64,000 nt of DNA from Fen-1258 sp964441505 (GCA_964441505.1 CAYTUV010000001.1:1-64000), one strand, 5' to 3'. Positions 6,061 to 15,634 are shown, numbered from the stretch's first letter. Program-made: numbers and translations. The notes: a model not told the origin generated them from the sequence alone.

Positions 6061-7872
6061 ATGAAGTCTCAAGGACATACATTTCACATACCGGTACTCG
6101 GCGTTGCATTCTCTGTTGATGCGCCAATTAAAGTAGCCAAATACGGAATCTCATCTGTCATGTCGCTGGTGGATGATACTTTGATGGAAAAGTTACGCAA
6201 GCATCATCTCGAAAAATTAGGCAAACCGTATATTCCGATTGATGATGAAGACAGTGATGCACGCGCTCATAGAGTAACTGCTTATTTGAACATGATTAAC
6301 GAGATCGTCAGAGATCAGTTCGAAGAATTGAAGAACTCACCATTTGAATCGGGAAGCGGGATAACTAAATATTTTGAGATGCTGCCGGATTCATCCGAAT
6401 TAAAGATCAAATATGTTGAAATGTTAAATGCGGTTGATGAGAAGATCAAGACCAAAATACAGCAGGAGTTACGAAACGAAATTTATCCCGGCTCAATTGA
6501 TGTTAACATCATGACAAAGCTGGATAAAGCGAATTACGATTCGAACAATGAGCTGCTTCCATCAGAATATAACGATGCACATGCTTCTCTTCGCGGATTC
6601 GCAATGAGTGACCTTGAAAGTTCAATAATTTTTAGCGCGGGAATGAATCCCAAATTATACAGCTACATTGAAAAATTTAATGATTTCTATCCCAACCAGG
6701 AATGTAATTTTAAAAAGAAGATAGTTATTAAAGTAAGCGACTACCGTTCTGCCCTTATTCAGGGAAAATTTTTAGCAAAGAAAGGTTTATGGGTATCAGA
6801 ATTCAGAATTGAATCGGGATTGAATTGCGGCGGGCACGCTTTTGCAACAGATGGTTTGCTTCTTGGACCAATATTAGAAGAATTCAAAATCAGAAGGGAA
6901 GAATTGCTGAACGCCCTGAAGGAGATATATCTTCCGGCGCTTATCAAAAAAGAAATTTCGATAGACGATACAAAACTTATTTACAATGTAACTGTTCAGG
7001 GCGGCGTTGGAAAATCATCCGAGCAGGATTTTCTTCTCCGCTATTATGGAGTTAAATCGGTTGGTTGGGGAAGTCCGTTTCTCCTGGTTCCCGAAGTGAT
7101 TAATATTGATGAGTACACATTACAAAAACTTGCCGCTGCGGGTGAAGACGATTTATACCTGAGCAACATCTCGCCCCTGGGAGTTCCGTTCAATAGTCTT
7201 CGCGGTAATAGTAAAGATGATGAAAAGTTGGAAAGAGTTGAGAGAGGAAAACCGGGAAGTCCTTGCCCAAAGAAATTTTTAGTATCGAATAAAGAGTACT
7301 CGGACAAACCGCTTTGTACCGCTTCTATAACGTTCATCAATAAAAAAATAAGTGATCTGAAAAACCAAGATCTGGAAGAAGAAGTATATCAAAAACAATT
7401 TGATAAAATAGTTGATAAAGTCTGTTTGTGTGAAGGATTAACAGTTCCTGCGTTGATTGTAAATAATATTGAAACACCAAAGCAAAGCCGCGCTGTATCC
7501 GTCTGTCCGGGACCAAACCTTGCGTACTATTCAAAGATTGCAACTCTGAAGGAGATGGTTGATCACATCTACGGAAGAATTAATCTGATAACCAACGCGA
7601 GCCGCCCGAATTTATTTGTAAAAGAACTTGGCCTCTATATCGACTATCTACAGAACAAGATGGATGAAAACGGAAGCAAACTAACCCCAAAGGATGAGGA
7701 GTTTTATAATCTCTTCACCGCAAATCTTTTGGAAGGCATCAACTACTATAAAAAAATGATTTCTGAAATTTCGGAAGAATCAGAAACAACGAGAGAAAAA
7801 ATTCAGGAAGGAATGGCAGTATTAGAACAACGCCTGCTTGCCATTTTCTCTGTTTCAGTTGAGATCGGTTGA
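6061..7872 (+). CDS. Large conserved protein of unknown function, possibly a TIM-barrel oxidoreductase
   Basis: A soluble protein of 603 residues from the ATG at 6061, whose N-terminus MKSQGHTFHIPVLGVAFSVD recalls a Bacteroidota-type family that I know only as hypothetical. Visible conserved-looking patches are SGLNCGGHAFATDG, TVQGGVGKSSEQDFLLRYYG followed by VGWGSPFLLVPE, LGVPFNSLRG, GSPCPKK, CLCEGL and SVCPGPN. The GGVGKSSEQDFLLRYYG...GSPFLLVPE arrangement resembles the phosphate-binding end of FMN-dependent TIM-barrel enzymes such as the glutamate synthase core, and several cysteines could bind metal or act in redox. That reading is tentative. No signal peptide or membrane segment is seen. 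The gene stands alone, convergent with alr, whose stop is 4 bases away. Confidence 0.75.
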   Translation: MKSQGHTFHIPVLGVAFSVDAPIKVAKYGISSVMSLVDDTLMEKLRKHHLEKLGKPYIPIDDEDSDARAHRVTAYLNMINEIVRDQFEELKNSPFESGSGITKYFEMLPDSSELKIKYVEMLNAVDEKIKTKIQQELRNEIYPGSIDVNIMTKLDKANYDSNNELLPSEYNDAHASLRGFAMSDLESSIIFSAGMNPKLYSYIEKFNDFYPNQECNFKKKIVIKVSDYRSALIQGKFLAKKGLWVSEFRIESGLNCGGHAFATDGLLLGPILEEFKIRREELLNALKEIYLPALIKKEISIDDTKLIYNVTVQGGVGKSSEQDFLLRYYGVKSVGWGSPFLLVPEVINIDEYTLQKLAAAGEDDLYLSNISPLGVPFNSLRGNSKDDEKLERVERGKPGSPCPKKFLVSNKEYSDKPLCTASITFINKKISDLKNQDLEEEVYQKQFDKIVDKVCLCEGLTVPALIVNNIETPKQSRAVSVCPGPNLAYYSKIATLKEMVDHIYGRINLITNASRPNLFVKELGLYIDYLQNKMDENGSKLTPKDEEFYNLFTANLLEGINYYKKMISEISEESETTREKIQEGMAVLEQRLLAIFSVSVEIG

Positions 7873-7876
7873 AAAA

Positions 7877-9028
7877 TTATTCTAAATAAACCCGTGGTAC
7901 GCGTGTATTAATGTTGGTGAGAATCTCGTAAGGAATTGTTCCCGCCCAATCGGCTAGTTCTTCAACTGTAATTTTGTTTTTCCTGTCGCTCCCGAATAAA
8001 ATAACCTCATCACCGTTAAATGAAGAATCAGATTCAATGTTCACAACTATCTGATCCATTGAAATCGTTCCGACAACAGGATAATATTTGCCCCTGATCA
8101 ACACGTGGGCATTGTTAGACATACTTCTAAAATATCCATCGCCATATCCAACCGGTATAGTAACTGCCCGCACATCATGATCGGATTGCCATGTTAACCC
8201 ATATCCAACCGGATGATTGGCTTTAATTATTTTAAAATAAACCACAAGAGATTTCCAGGTAGATGCCGGCTTTACTTTTACTGTGTGAGGAATTTCCTGA
8301 GATGGATAAACTCCGTAAAGCAAAAGTCCAGGACGAACCATATCAAGATTCGCTTCCGGCATTTGCAAAATTGAACCGGACTTTGATATATGCCGCATCG
8401 GCATAGCGATGGAATGTTTTTCAAAAAATCTTAACACGTAATTAAATCGATCAAGCTGCAAATGTGCGTAGCTTAAATCGGTGGAATCGGTAGTTGCAAA
8501 ATGAGAATATATTCCTTCGATTTCGACATTCTTACAATTCAATGTTGCTTCAAGAAGTTTTTCTGCTGAATAATAGTGAACGCCGATTCTCTCCAGCCCG
8601 GTGTCAATCTTAAGATGAACTTTTGCTTTGATTTTCATTTGCCCGGCAATTTCATCAATCTGTTTTAATTTCCCGAGCGAAGATGCTGTAATAGTTAAAT
8701 CATGTTTAATAAAGATCGGGATTTGATTGCCCCAGATACCGCCGAGAACAAGTATTGGAATATTAATCCCTTGTTCCCGCAAAAGAATTCCTTCTTCAAG
8801 AACAGCAACGCCTATATAATCTGCTTTGAATTCCTGCATCAATTGTGCTACACGTACTAGTCCGTGTCCGTATGCATTAGCTTTGAGTATCGGCATCATC
8901 TTGGCAGGAGCGGTGTACGCTTTTATTCTATTATAGTTTTCCGCCAGAACTTTTAGATATATCTCGAGGCGGGTCGGACGGATGATATCGTCTGAACTAA
9001 TGGTCGGGTGATTTATTGAGTTATTCAT
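7877..9028 (-). CDS. alr: Alanine racemase
   Basis: A 383-residue PLP enzyme making D-alanine for peptidoglycan. The PLP lysine is in PILKANAYGHGL, the catalytic tyrosine region is VGYGDGYFR, and GTISMDQIVV and the C-terminal NTRVPRVY motif are all present, so both domains (TIM barrel and beta domain) are intact. LYGVYP and HLKIDTGLERIGV are further signatures. The start at 9028 has no strong ribosome site, and a slightly different start in the first 15 residues is possible. It is convergent with the large unknown gene and divergent from the epimerase gene at 9149, with a 120-bp shared upstream region. Confidence 0.96.
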   Translation of the reverse strand: MNNSINHPTISSDDIIRPTRLEIYLKVLAENYNRIKAYTAPAKMMPILKANAYGHGLVRVAQLMQEFKADYIGVAVLEEGILLREQGINIPILVLGGIWGNQIPIFIKHDLTITASSLGKLKQIDEIAGQMKIKAKVHLKIDTGLERIGVHYYSAEKLLEATLNCKNVEIEGIYSHFATTDSTDLSYAHLQLDRFNYVLRFFEKHSIAMPMRHISKSGSILQMPEANLDMVRPGLLLYGVYPSQEIPHTVKVKPASTWKSLVVYFKIIKANHPVGYGLTWQSDHDVRAVTIPVGYGDGYFRSMSNNAHVLIRGKYYPVVGTISMDQIVVNIESDSSFNGDEVILFGSDRKNKITVEELADWAGTIPYEILTNINTRVPRVYLE

Positions 9029-9148
9029 TTACAGACATTTTAGTTAATGCAAAAATAAGATATTTGTGCCACACTAATTCTTCTAAGCACTTTATTGCAA
9101 ACTCTGTTATTTTGCATCCAATTATAATCAACTATCAAACAGAATGAA

Positions 9149-10132
9149 ATGAAAGTATTATTCATCGGTGGAACGGGCGTAATCAGTTCGGCTTGTTCAG
9201 AATTGGCTGCAGCAAAAGGATTGGAATTGTACATTCTCAACAGAAGTCTCTCGTTAAGAACTTCTCCCGCAGAAGCAAGAATTATCAGCGCGGATATCAG
9301 AGACTTCCAAGCCTGCAAATCTGTACTTGCACGTGAAAAATTTGATGCAGTAGTTGACTGGATTGCTTCCACGGAAGAACATGTGAAAAATGATATCGAT
9401 TTATTTAGAGACAAAACAGATCAATACATATTTATCAGTTCTGCTTCTACGTATCATAAACCGCCCACGAAACTCCCGATAACAGAAGACACACCTCTTC
9501 ACAACCCCTTCTGGGAATACTCACAGCGAAAGATTGATTGCGAAAAATATTTGATGAATGCCTTCGAAGACGAAAAATTTCCGGTTACAATTTGCAGACC
9601 CTCCCATACATATGATAAAACTAGGTTTTCCATTTACGGTAATTATACGGTGTTTCACAGGATGAAGCAGAATAAAGAAGTTATTATTCATGAAGATGGC
9701 AACACACAGTGGACGCTCACAAACTCGAAAGATTTTGCCAAAGGATTCATCGGGCTGATCGGCAATTCAAAAACTATCGGAGAAGCATATCATATAACAT
9801 CGGATGAGGTTTTAACATGGAATAAGATTGCGGAAACAATGGCATCTGCGGCCGGACTCGAATTGAAGATTACCTACATGCCGTCTGAATTTATCTCTAA
9901 GTATGATTCCGAATGGGGATATAATTTGTTCGGCGATAAAGGCTACAGCACAGTTTTTGATAATTCCAAAATCAAAAGTATCGTTCCAGGGTTCAAGGCA
10001 ACTATTCCGTATAGTGAAGGAGTAAATGAAATTATTAATTGGTTTTCAGACGAGAAAAATCAAATTGTAAATCCGGAATTGGATAACTTAATGGATAAAA
10101 TGATAGCGGATTATAAATCCACACAAATGTAA
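9149..10132 (+). CDS. NAD-dependent epimerase/dehydratase-family protein
   Basis: A 327-residue extended short-chain dehydrogenase-type protein. The Rossmann motif is at the N-terminus (FIGGTGVISS; GxxGxxS-like) followed by LNRS at the end of strand 2. An FISSAST strand and a YSQRKIDCEKYL segment contain the Tyr-x-x-x-Lys pair. It resembles the atypical extended SDRs acting on nucleotide sugars or RNA-binding relatives such as CSP41. The C-terminal half carries an EAYHITSDEVLTWNKIAE patch typical of these. Substrate unknown. It is 24 bases ahead of an exported carbonic anhydrase gene, so a shared transcript is likely. Confidence 0.85.
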   Translation: MKVLFIGGTGVISSACSELAAAKGLELYILNRSLSLRTSPAEARIISADIRDFQACKSVLAREKFDAVVDWIASTEEHVKNDIDLFRDKTDQYIFISSASTYHKPPTKLPITEDTPLHNPFWEYSQRKIDCEKYLMNAFEDEKFPVTICRPSHTYDKTRFSIYGNYTVFHRMKQNKEVIIHEDGNTQWTLTNSKDFAKGFIGLIGNSKTIGEAYHITSDEVLTWNKIAETMASAAGLELKITYMPSEFISKYDSEWGYNLFGDKGYSTVFDNSKIKSIVPGFKATIPYSEGVNEIINWFSDEKNQIVNPELDNLMDKMIADYKSTQM

Positions 10133-10155
10133 AATAAATTAATAAGGAGTAAAAA

Positions 10156-10812
10156 ATGAAAAAAAATAAAATTGTTATATCTCTAATCATGTTCGTTCTT
10201 TGCGGATCTCAAATTTATGCTCAGCATGAAACGCAATATGATTCAAACGAATTACTGAAAAAATTAGTTGTAGGTAATCAGAGATTTGCCAAATCAAATA
10301 TGATACATCAAAATCAATCGGCACAACGAAAAGAAGAAATTGCAAAGGGACAACATCCTATAGCAGTGATAGTAAGTTGTTCCGATTCACGAGTTCCTCC
10401 GGAAATAGTTTTTGATCTTGGTCTTGGTGATCTGTTCGTGGTTCGTTCTGCCGGAAACCTTGTTGATGATATTGGTCTCGGCAGTATTGAGTATGCCGTT
10501 GAACATCTTGATGTTCGGTTAATTATTGTGCTGGGTCATGAACGGTGCGGCGCCGTATCCGCCGCAGTTCAGGGTGGGGAAGCACCGGGTCATATTGCCA
10601 AATTAATTGAAGAAATTAAACCAGCGGTGGAAAGCGCAAAGAAACAATCCGGCGATTTACTGGACAATGCAGTTATATCAAACATCAATATGATTGTAAA
10701 ACAATTGCAGGACTCAGAACCAATATTGAAAGAATTTGTTCATAACAAGAAACTAAAAATTGTTGGTGCCCGTTACGATCTGGATGATGGCGTTGTTGAA
10801 TTCATTAAATAG
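10156..10812 (+). CDS. Exported beta-carbonic anhydrase
   Basis: A 218-residue beta-carbonic anhydrase with an N-terminal signal peptide (MKKNK, hydrophobic stretch, cleavage probably after IYA at 22), hence periplasmic. Zinc-site residues are Cys75 in CSDSR, His128 and Cys131 in GHERCGAV. The DLGLGDLFVVRSAGN and LGSIEYAVEHL motifs are diagnostic. It hydrates CO2 or dehydrates bicarbonate at the envelope. It differs from the cytoplasmic enzyme at 4731 in clade (plant-like versus Can-like motifs). The ribosome site is AAGGAG. An exported esterase follows 39 bases downstream. Confidence 0.94.
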   Translation: MKKNKIVISLIMFVLCGSQIYAQHETQYDSNELLKKLVVGNQRFAKSNMIHQNQSAQRKEEIAKGQHPIAVIVSCSDSRVPPEIVFDLGLGDLFVVRSAGNLVDDIGLGSIEYAVEHLDVRLIIVLGHERCGAVSAAVQGGEAPGHIAKLIEEIKPAVESAKKQSGDLLDNAVISNINMIVKQLQDSEPILKEFVHNKKLKIVGARYDLDDGVVEFIK

Positions 10813-10851
10813 TAATTGAATTGCTAATTAGAGAGAGATTGTTAAAAGATT

Positions 10852-11742
10852 ATGAGATCAAAAATATATTATCTGTTTTTTCTCCTGTGTTTCATTTCGC
10901 TGTGTTCAGGTATACTGGAAGCGCAGCACCAATCGGGCAATCAGCCGGTCACTCTGCATCGGAGCGAGGTTGTTGAAATAAAGTCATCAATTAACGGGCA
11001 GACTTACCCCGTTAAAATTGCGTTACCCGGCAGTTATTATACTTCCGACAAGACATATCCAGTTGTGTATCTGCTTGATGCGTATTCTTCATTTGGCATT
11101 ATGACCGAAATGGCGCGGCTGCTCGCATCCGACAAATCAATTCCGGAGCTTATTATTGTTGGAATCTCTTCAGAAGGCAGTTCAAAGGAATTTATTTATA
11201 ACCGTTCACGCGACTACACGCCCACTCAAATTTCACAGGAAAAATTACCCGAGATTTATCGATCATCTATTCCTGCCTCCGGTGGAGCAGAAAAGTTTTT
11301 CGAATTCATAAAGGAAGAATTGATTCCGTTTGCGGAATCGAAGTACAGAACTGATTCTTCAGACCGGACTTTAGCCGGACATTCTTTGGGAGGGCTTTAT
11401 GTTTTCTACTCCTTATTCCGTCAGCCGGATCTTTTTAAAAGATACGTTGCAATCAGCCCGGCATTATCGTGGGATGATGGATTTATTCTTAAACAGGAAA
11501 TCAATTTTTTTGAAAGGGAAAAAATTCTTGGTGCAATTATATATACTGCCGTGGGTTCGCTGGAAAATGAAGTGTTTGTTGCGCCGTGGAATCAACTGGT
11601 TAATAAAATGAAAGAGCGGAATTACGCCGGATTGGAATTGAAAACAGAAACCGGTGTGAACGAGACTCACTACTCGATTATCCCGTTCATTGTTACGCAC
11701 GGATTGCGATCTGTTTTTGCCGGTGATATGAGAGCAAAGTAA
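10852..11742 (+). CDS. Exported esterase, alpha/beta hydrolase of the esterase-D/enterochelin-esterase type
   Basis: A 296-residue protein with a signal peptide (cleavage near EAQ, about residue 25). The alpha/beta hydrolase core has PVVYLLDAYS, the nucleophile elbow GHSLGGLY (Ser in AGHSLGG) and a C-terminal NETHYSI that supplies the catalytic His. This is the putative-esterase (PF00756-like) family, which includes enterochelin esterase and S-formylglutathione hydrolase. Being exported, it likely acts on an ester in the periplasm or outside. No iron-uptake genes are near, so a siderophore role has no contextual support. Confidence 0.88.
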   Translation: MRSKIYYLFFLLCFISLCSGILEAQHQSGNQPVTLHRSEVVEIKSSINGQTYPVKIALPGSYYTSDKTYPVVYLLDAYSSFGIMTEMARLLASDKSIPELIIVGISSEGSSKEFIYNRSRDYTPTQISQEKLPEIYRSSIPASGGAEKFFEFIKEELIPFAESKYRTDSSDRTLAGHSLGGLYVFYSLFRQPDLFKRYVAISPALSWDDGFILKQEINFFEREKILGAIIYTAVGSLENEVFVAPWNQLVNKMKERNYAGLELKTETGVNETHYSIIPFIVTHGLRSVFAGDMRAK

Positions 11743-11806
11743 TTATCGTTGACTTTCAACTGAGAAAAAAAATTATCAAATAAATAAATGATAGAAACGG
11801 AGTAAA

Positions 11807-12442
11807 ATGTTTAACGAAATTCATCTGGTTGAAATAATCGGTTATGTCGGCTCGGTGCTTGTTGCCGTATCACTTATGATGAGCTCAATTGTAAGATTAA
11901 GATTAATAAATTTAGCGGGGGCGATGGTTTTTTCGACATATGGATTTACAATCGGAGCTCTTCCGGTTGGTTTTCTCAATGGATTCATAGCTCTAGTAGA
12001 TATTTATTACATCATCGAAATCTTTTCAACAAAAGAATATTTCCGGGTTCTTGAGGTTACGCATGAATCAGAATACCTCAAATATTTTCTAAAATTTCAT
12101 GCTGAAGAAATAAAAAAGTTCATACCTACTTTTTCCTTTGAACCGGGCGAGCATTGGATTGTCTTGTTTGTGTTACGAGACACTGTTCCCGCCGGACTTG
12201 TCTGTGCGGAATACCATGACGCAGACCATCTCTTTCTTAATCTGGACTATGCAATTCCCGGTTACCGCGATTTCAAAGTGGGGAAATATGTCTTTCCCAA
12301 AATTTTTGAAAGACGGAAAGTGAAAAAAATTTATAGTGAACCGGGAAATAAAAAACACGAACAATATCTGCGGCGTATGGGTTTTGTCAAAACAATGCTA
12401 GATTCAAAACCGGTTTACGTTCTTGAAAGCACTCAAAACTAA
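11807..12442 (+). CDS. YgjV-like membrane domain fused to a GNAT-like domain
   Basis: A 211-residue protein in two parts. Residues 1-75 are a three-helix membrane unit resembling YgjV (EIIGYVGSVLVAVSLMMSSI, then NLAGAMVFSTYG and an FLNGFIALVDIYYII helix). Residues 80-211 look like a compact acetyltransferase-like domain (HAEEIKKFIP, VLRDTVPAGLVCAEY, LDYAIPGYRDFKVGKYVFPK, and QYLRRMGF with the typical R-M-G-F near the end). The enzymatic assignment is inferred from these GNAT-like strands. A CGGAG ribosome site precedes the ATG. The cutC ATG lies 14 bases after its stop. Confidence 0.7.
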   Translation: MFNEIHLVEIIGYVGSVLVAVSLMMSSIVRLRLINLAGAMVFSTYGFTIGALPVGFLNGFIALVDIYYIIEIFSTKEYFRVLEVTHESEYLKYFLKFHAEEIKKFIPTFSFEPGEHWIVLFVLRDTVPAGLVCAEYHDADHLFLNLDYAIPGYRDFKVGKYVFPKIFERRKVKKIYSEPGNKKHEQYLRRMGFVKTMLDSKPVYVLESTQN

Positions 12443-12455
12443 TTTACTGGAATTT

Positions 12456-13214
12456 ATGCCGGCAGCAAAAATATTATTTGAAGCATGTGTCGATTCAATC
12501 GAGTCATCCATCGCAGCACAAACCGGCGGAGCGGATAGATTAGAATTATGTGCCGATCTCCTCGAAGGAGGCACAACACCATCTGCCGGAACGATTGATA
12601 TTACAAGTAAACTCGTCAGCATTCCAATCATGGTGATGATTCGTCCCCGCGGCGGGGATTTTTGCTATTCCGACCTCGAATTCGAGGAGATGAAGCGCGA
12701 TATAGAATTTGTAAAACAATTCAATGTTGCCGGAATTGTTATAGGGATATTAAATGAAGACGGAACCATTGATAAGGAAAGAACAAAAATTTTAGTTCAA
12801 CTGGCACGCCCGATGCAGGTAGCCTTTCACCGCGCCTTCGATATGACAAGGGATCCGTTTGAAGCGCTGGATGATTTAATAGAACTCGGCATCGAGAGAG
12901 TGTTAACTTCCGGTCAGGAGCTTACGGTAGTGGAGGGAATTGATACTCTCAAAAAATTAGTTGAGAAAGCTGGAGATAAAATTATAATATTACCGGGCGG
13001 CGGCGTTGATGAACAAAATGCAGGTAGAATTGTGTCGGAGTGCGGCGTCAAAGAGATCCACGCTTCCGCAAGAGAAAGAAAAGAGAGCCGGATGAAATTC
13101 CGGAATCCGAAAACTACCATGAGCGATTCAACGAAAATGTCTGAATATGATCTTATGTTTACCTCAGCCGGAAGAATAAGGGCAATAAAACAGTCTATAG
13201 ATAACGCAAAATAA
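12456..13214 (+). CDS. cutC: CutC-family protein
   Basis: A 252-residue TIM-barrel protein of the CutC family (copper homeostasis protein by name; the molecular activity is uncertain). Motifs are FEACVDSIESSIAAQTGGAD, RLELCADLLEGGTTPS, MVMIRPRGGDFCYSDLEF, VAFHRAFDM, RVLTSGQ and ILPGGGV, i.e. essentially the complete family signature. I take the ATG at 12456 as start: the in-frame TTG at 12423 would overlap the previous gene, and family members start close to this point. It is probably co-transcribed with the preceding membrane-GNAT gene. Confidence 0.93.
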   Translation: MPAAKILFEACVDSIESSIAAQTGGADRLELCADLLEGGTTPSAGTIDITSKLVSIPIMVMIRPRGGDFCYSDLEFEEMKRDIEFVKQFNVAGIVIGILNEDGTIDKERTKILVQLARPMQVAFHRAFDMTRDPFEALDDLIELGIERVLTSGQELTVVEGIDTLKKLVEKAGDKIIILPGGGVDEQNAGRIVSECGVKEIHASARERKESRMKFRNPKTTMSDSTKMSEYDLMFTSAGRIRAIKQSIDNAK

Positions 13215-13243
13215 TTCCTTTCTAAAAATACCGGAGATGCGGA

Positions 13244-14965
13244 ATGACAAATAAACATCTTGCAAAATTTTTACTTCTGCTGATTTCTGCTCTTTCCTTG
13301 AATGCACAGGAATTAAAATTCTCGGTCTCGCTTGGTAATCAGATAGACCAGTCATCTGTGGACGGAAGAATTCTTTTATTGGTATCAAATAACAATTCAT
13401 CTGAACCGCGTTTTCAAATTGCAGAAGGACCGGCAACACAGCTTGTCTTTGGCGTTGATGTGAATAATCTTAAAGCAAACGACTCTGTTATTATAGATAA
13501 ATCTGTTTTCGGCTATCCACTGAAAAGTATTGCAGATATTCCGAAGGGTGAATACTATGTTCAGGCACTTCTTCACAAATATGAAACGTTTCATCTCGCA
13601 AATGGAAAAACGGTTAAACTTCCCATGGATCGCGGTGAAGGACAGCAATGGAACAGCGCGCCGGGAAATTTATACAGCACCCCTCAAAAGATTTCAATCG
13701 ACCCGGTGAAAAATGAACCGGTAAAGATTGTTCTTGATAATATCCTCGCTTCGCTGCCCGAACCGAAAGAGAGCAAATACGTTAAGTATGTAAAAATACA
13801 GAGCAAAATGCTGAGTGAGTTCTGGGGAAGACCAATGTATCTTGCCGCGTTTGTTCTTCTTCCTTCCGGATTTGATGAGCATCCAAATTCACACTATCCT
13901 TTAGTGATCAATCACGGACATTTTCCAACATCGATCTCGGCGTTCAGGGAAGTACCGCCGGACACAAATTTAGTCCCGGATTACAGCGATCGTTTTAAGT
14001 GGAGGGGATATAACAAAACGGTTCAGGAATATTCTTATAAATTTTTTAAAGAATGGACCTCTCCGGAATTCCCGAGAATGCTGTTAATAGAAATTCAGCA
14101 CGCTAATCCATATTACGATGATTCATATGCGGTGAACTCTGCAAACCTTGGTCCTTACGGAGACGCCATTACATTTGAATTGATACCCTATATTGAAAAA
14201 AAATTCCGCGGGATCGGAAAAGGCTGGGCACGGTTTCTATATGGAGGATCGACAGGCGGATGGGAATCTTTAGCTGCGCAGATTTTTTATCCGGATGAGT
14301 ACAACGGATGTTGGGCCGCGTGTCCGGATCCCATCGACTTCCGCGCATATACTGTTATAAATATTTATGAAGATAAGAATGCATACTATCTTGACAACAG
14401 CTGGAAGAAAACAGCGCGTCCCGGTACCCGGAACTATCTTGGTCATATAAGCGCAACATTGGAAGAGGTAAATCATTTGGAACTTGCACTTGGAGAGAAG
14501 AGTCGGTCCGGCGGACAGTGGGATATCTGGCAGGCGGTATTTTCACCAATGGGTAATGATGGATATCCCAAACCGATATGGAATAAATTAACCGGAGAAA
14601 TTGATCACTCCGTTGCTCTATACTGGAAAGAAAATTTTGATCTTAGGTATATACTGGAGCGTGATTGGAAAAAGCTCGGCAGTAAATTAAAGGGGAAGAT
14701 ACACATCTACGTTGGTGAGGCGGATAATTACTATCTTAACAATGCGGTATATTTAATGGAAGATTTCCTAAGAAACACCAAAGACCCGTATTATGACGGT
14801 GAAGTTGACTACGGTGCACGAGCCGAACATTGCTGGAACGGTGATCATAATCAGCCGAACGCCATATCGAGATTGAGATACGCGCAGATGTATTTTCCTA
14901 AAATTGTAGAACATATAATGAAATCCGCGCCGAGAAACGCGGATCTAACAAGCTGGAGATATTGA
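13244..14965 (+). CDS. Large exported alpha/beta-hydrolase-like protein
   Basis: A 573-residue secreted protein with a signal peptide (cleavage near LNAQ, residue 21). The N-terminal 150 residues are beta-rich, with GEYYVQALLHKYETFHLANG and a GEGQQWNSAPGN patch. From about 200 the alpha/beta-hydrolase-like core begins: YPLVINHGHFP, MLLIEIQHANPYYDDSY, the nucleophile-like turn YGGSTGGWES, and a late EHCWNGDH with a candidate catalytic His. The family occurs in Bacteroidota-type genomes and is usually annotated only as hypothetical or esterase-like; substrate unknown. GGAG precedes the ATG. The RluA gene starts on the base after its stop. Confidence 0.75.
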   Translation: MTNKHLAKFLLLLISALSLNAQELKFSVSLGNQIDQSSVDGRILLLVSNNNSSEPRFQIAEGPATQLVFGVDVNNLKANDSVIIDKSVFGYPLKSIADIPKGEYYVQALLHKYETFHLANGKTVKLPMDRGEGQQWNSAPGNLYSTPQKISIDPVKNEPVKIVLDNILASLPEPKESKYVKYVKIQSKMLSEFWGRPMYLAAFVLLPSGFDEHPNSHYPLVINHGHFPTSISAFREVPPDTNLVPDYSDRFKWRGYNKTVQEYSYKFFKEWTSPEFPRMLLIEIQHANPYYDDSYAVNSANLGPYGDAITFELIPYIEKKFRGIGKGWARFLYGGSTGGWESLAAQIFYPDEYNGCWAACPDPIDFRAYTVINIYEDKNAYYLDNSWKKTARPGTRNYLGHISATLEEVNHLELALGEKSRSGGQWDIWQAVFSPMGNDGYPKPIWNKLTGEIDHSVALYWKENFDLRYILERDWKKLGSKLKGKIHIYVGEADNYYLNNAVYLMEDFLRNTKDPYYDGEVDYGARAEHCWNGDHNQPNAISRLRYAQMYFPKIVEHIMKSAPRNADLTSWRY

Positions 14966-15634
14966 TTGAATAAATTAATTACAGACAACCATTTAGAAAT
15001 TCTTTTTGAGAATGAAGACCTGATTGCGGTAAACAAACCGGAAGGACTATCGTCCATTACCGAGAACGACACCAAACTTGATTCTCTTCATTCGCTGATG
15101 GAAGAGAAACTGAACATCAAACTTTTTGTGGTTCACCGGCTTGATAAAGAGGTGAGCGGAGTTATTCTATTTGCAAAAAATCCACGCACTCATAAATATA
15201 TCAACGATCTGTTTGCCGACAGAAAAGTTAAAAAGTTTTATACTGCATTGGTTCAGGGAGTGATAAGAGAAAACGAAGGAGTGATAAAAAAACCGATTCG
15301 TGAATTCGGTTCCGGAAGGATGGGTATTGATGACCGGAAGGGAAAACCGAGCGAAACAAAATTTAAAGTTGTGAAGAGACTCGGAGATTTTACATTACTG
15401 GAGTTAAATCCGTCCACCGGACGCCGTCATCAATTGCGTGTTCATCTTTACAGTATGGGCTATCCTATCGTAGGCGATATTCGTTACGGTGATAAATTAA
15501 TTCAGGAAAAATATCAGAGGATTATGCTTCACGCAAAAAGTCTTGAGTTTCAATTGCCGGACGGGGAAACAATATTTGTTGAGGCACCTGTTCCGGATTC
15601 TTTTTCTGAAATATTGAATAAATTTTCTAAGTAA
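14966..15634 (+). CDS. RluA-family pseudouridine synthase, TTG start
   Basis: A 222-residue pseudouridine synthase of the RluA family that isomerises uridine in rRNA or tRNA. The catalytic Asp is in VHRLDKEVSGVILFAK, and RRHQLRVHLYSMGYPIVGD is the second signature. There is no S4 domain, so this is a short form like RluA or TruC. The first codon is TTG, directly after the TGA of the previous gene, with a well-placed GGAG (14954-14957). No ATG occurs before the conserved region, so the TTG is well supported. Translation is probably coupled to the upstream hydrolase gene. Confidence 0.92.
   Translation: MNKLITDNHLEILFENEDLIAVNKPEGLSSITENDTKLDSLHSLMEEKLNIKLFVVHRLDKEVSGVILFAKNPRTHKYINDLFADRKVKKFYTALVQGVIRENEGVIKKPIREFGSGRMGIDDRKGKPSETKFKVVKRLGDFTLLELNPSTGRRHQLRVHLYSMGYPIVGDIRYGDKLIQEKYQRIMLHAKSLEFQLPDGETIFVEAPVPDSFSEILNKFSK

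Noticed and set aside
10852..11742. Enterochelin esterase role
   Set aside because: Family resemblance only; no siderophore or TonB receptor genes are in the window.
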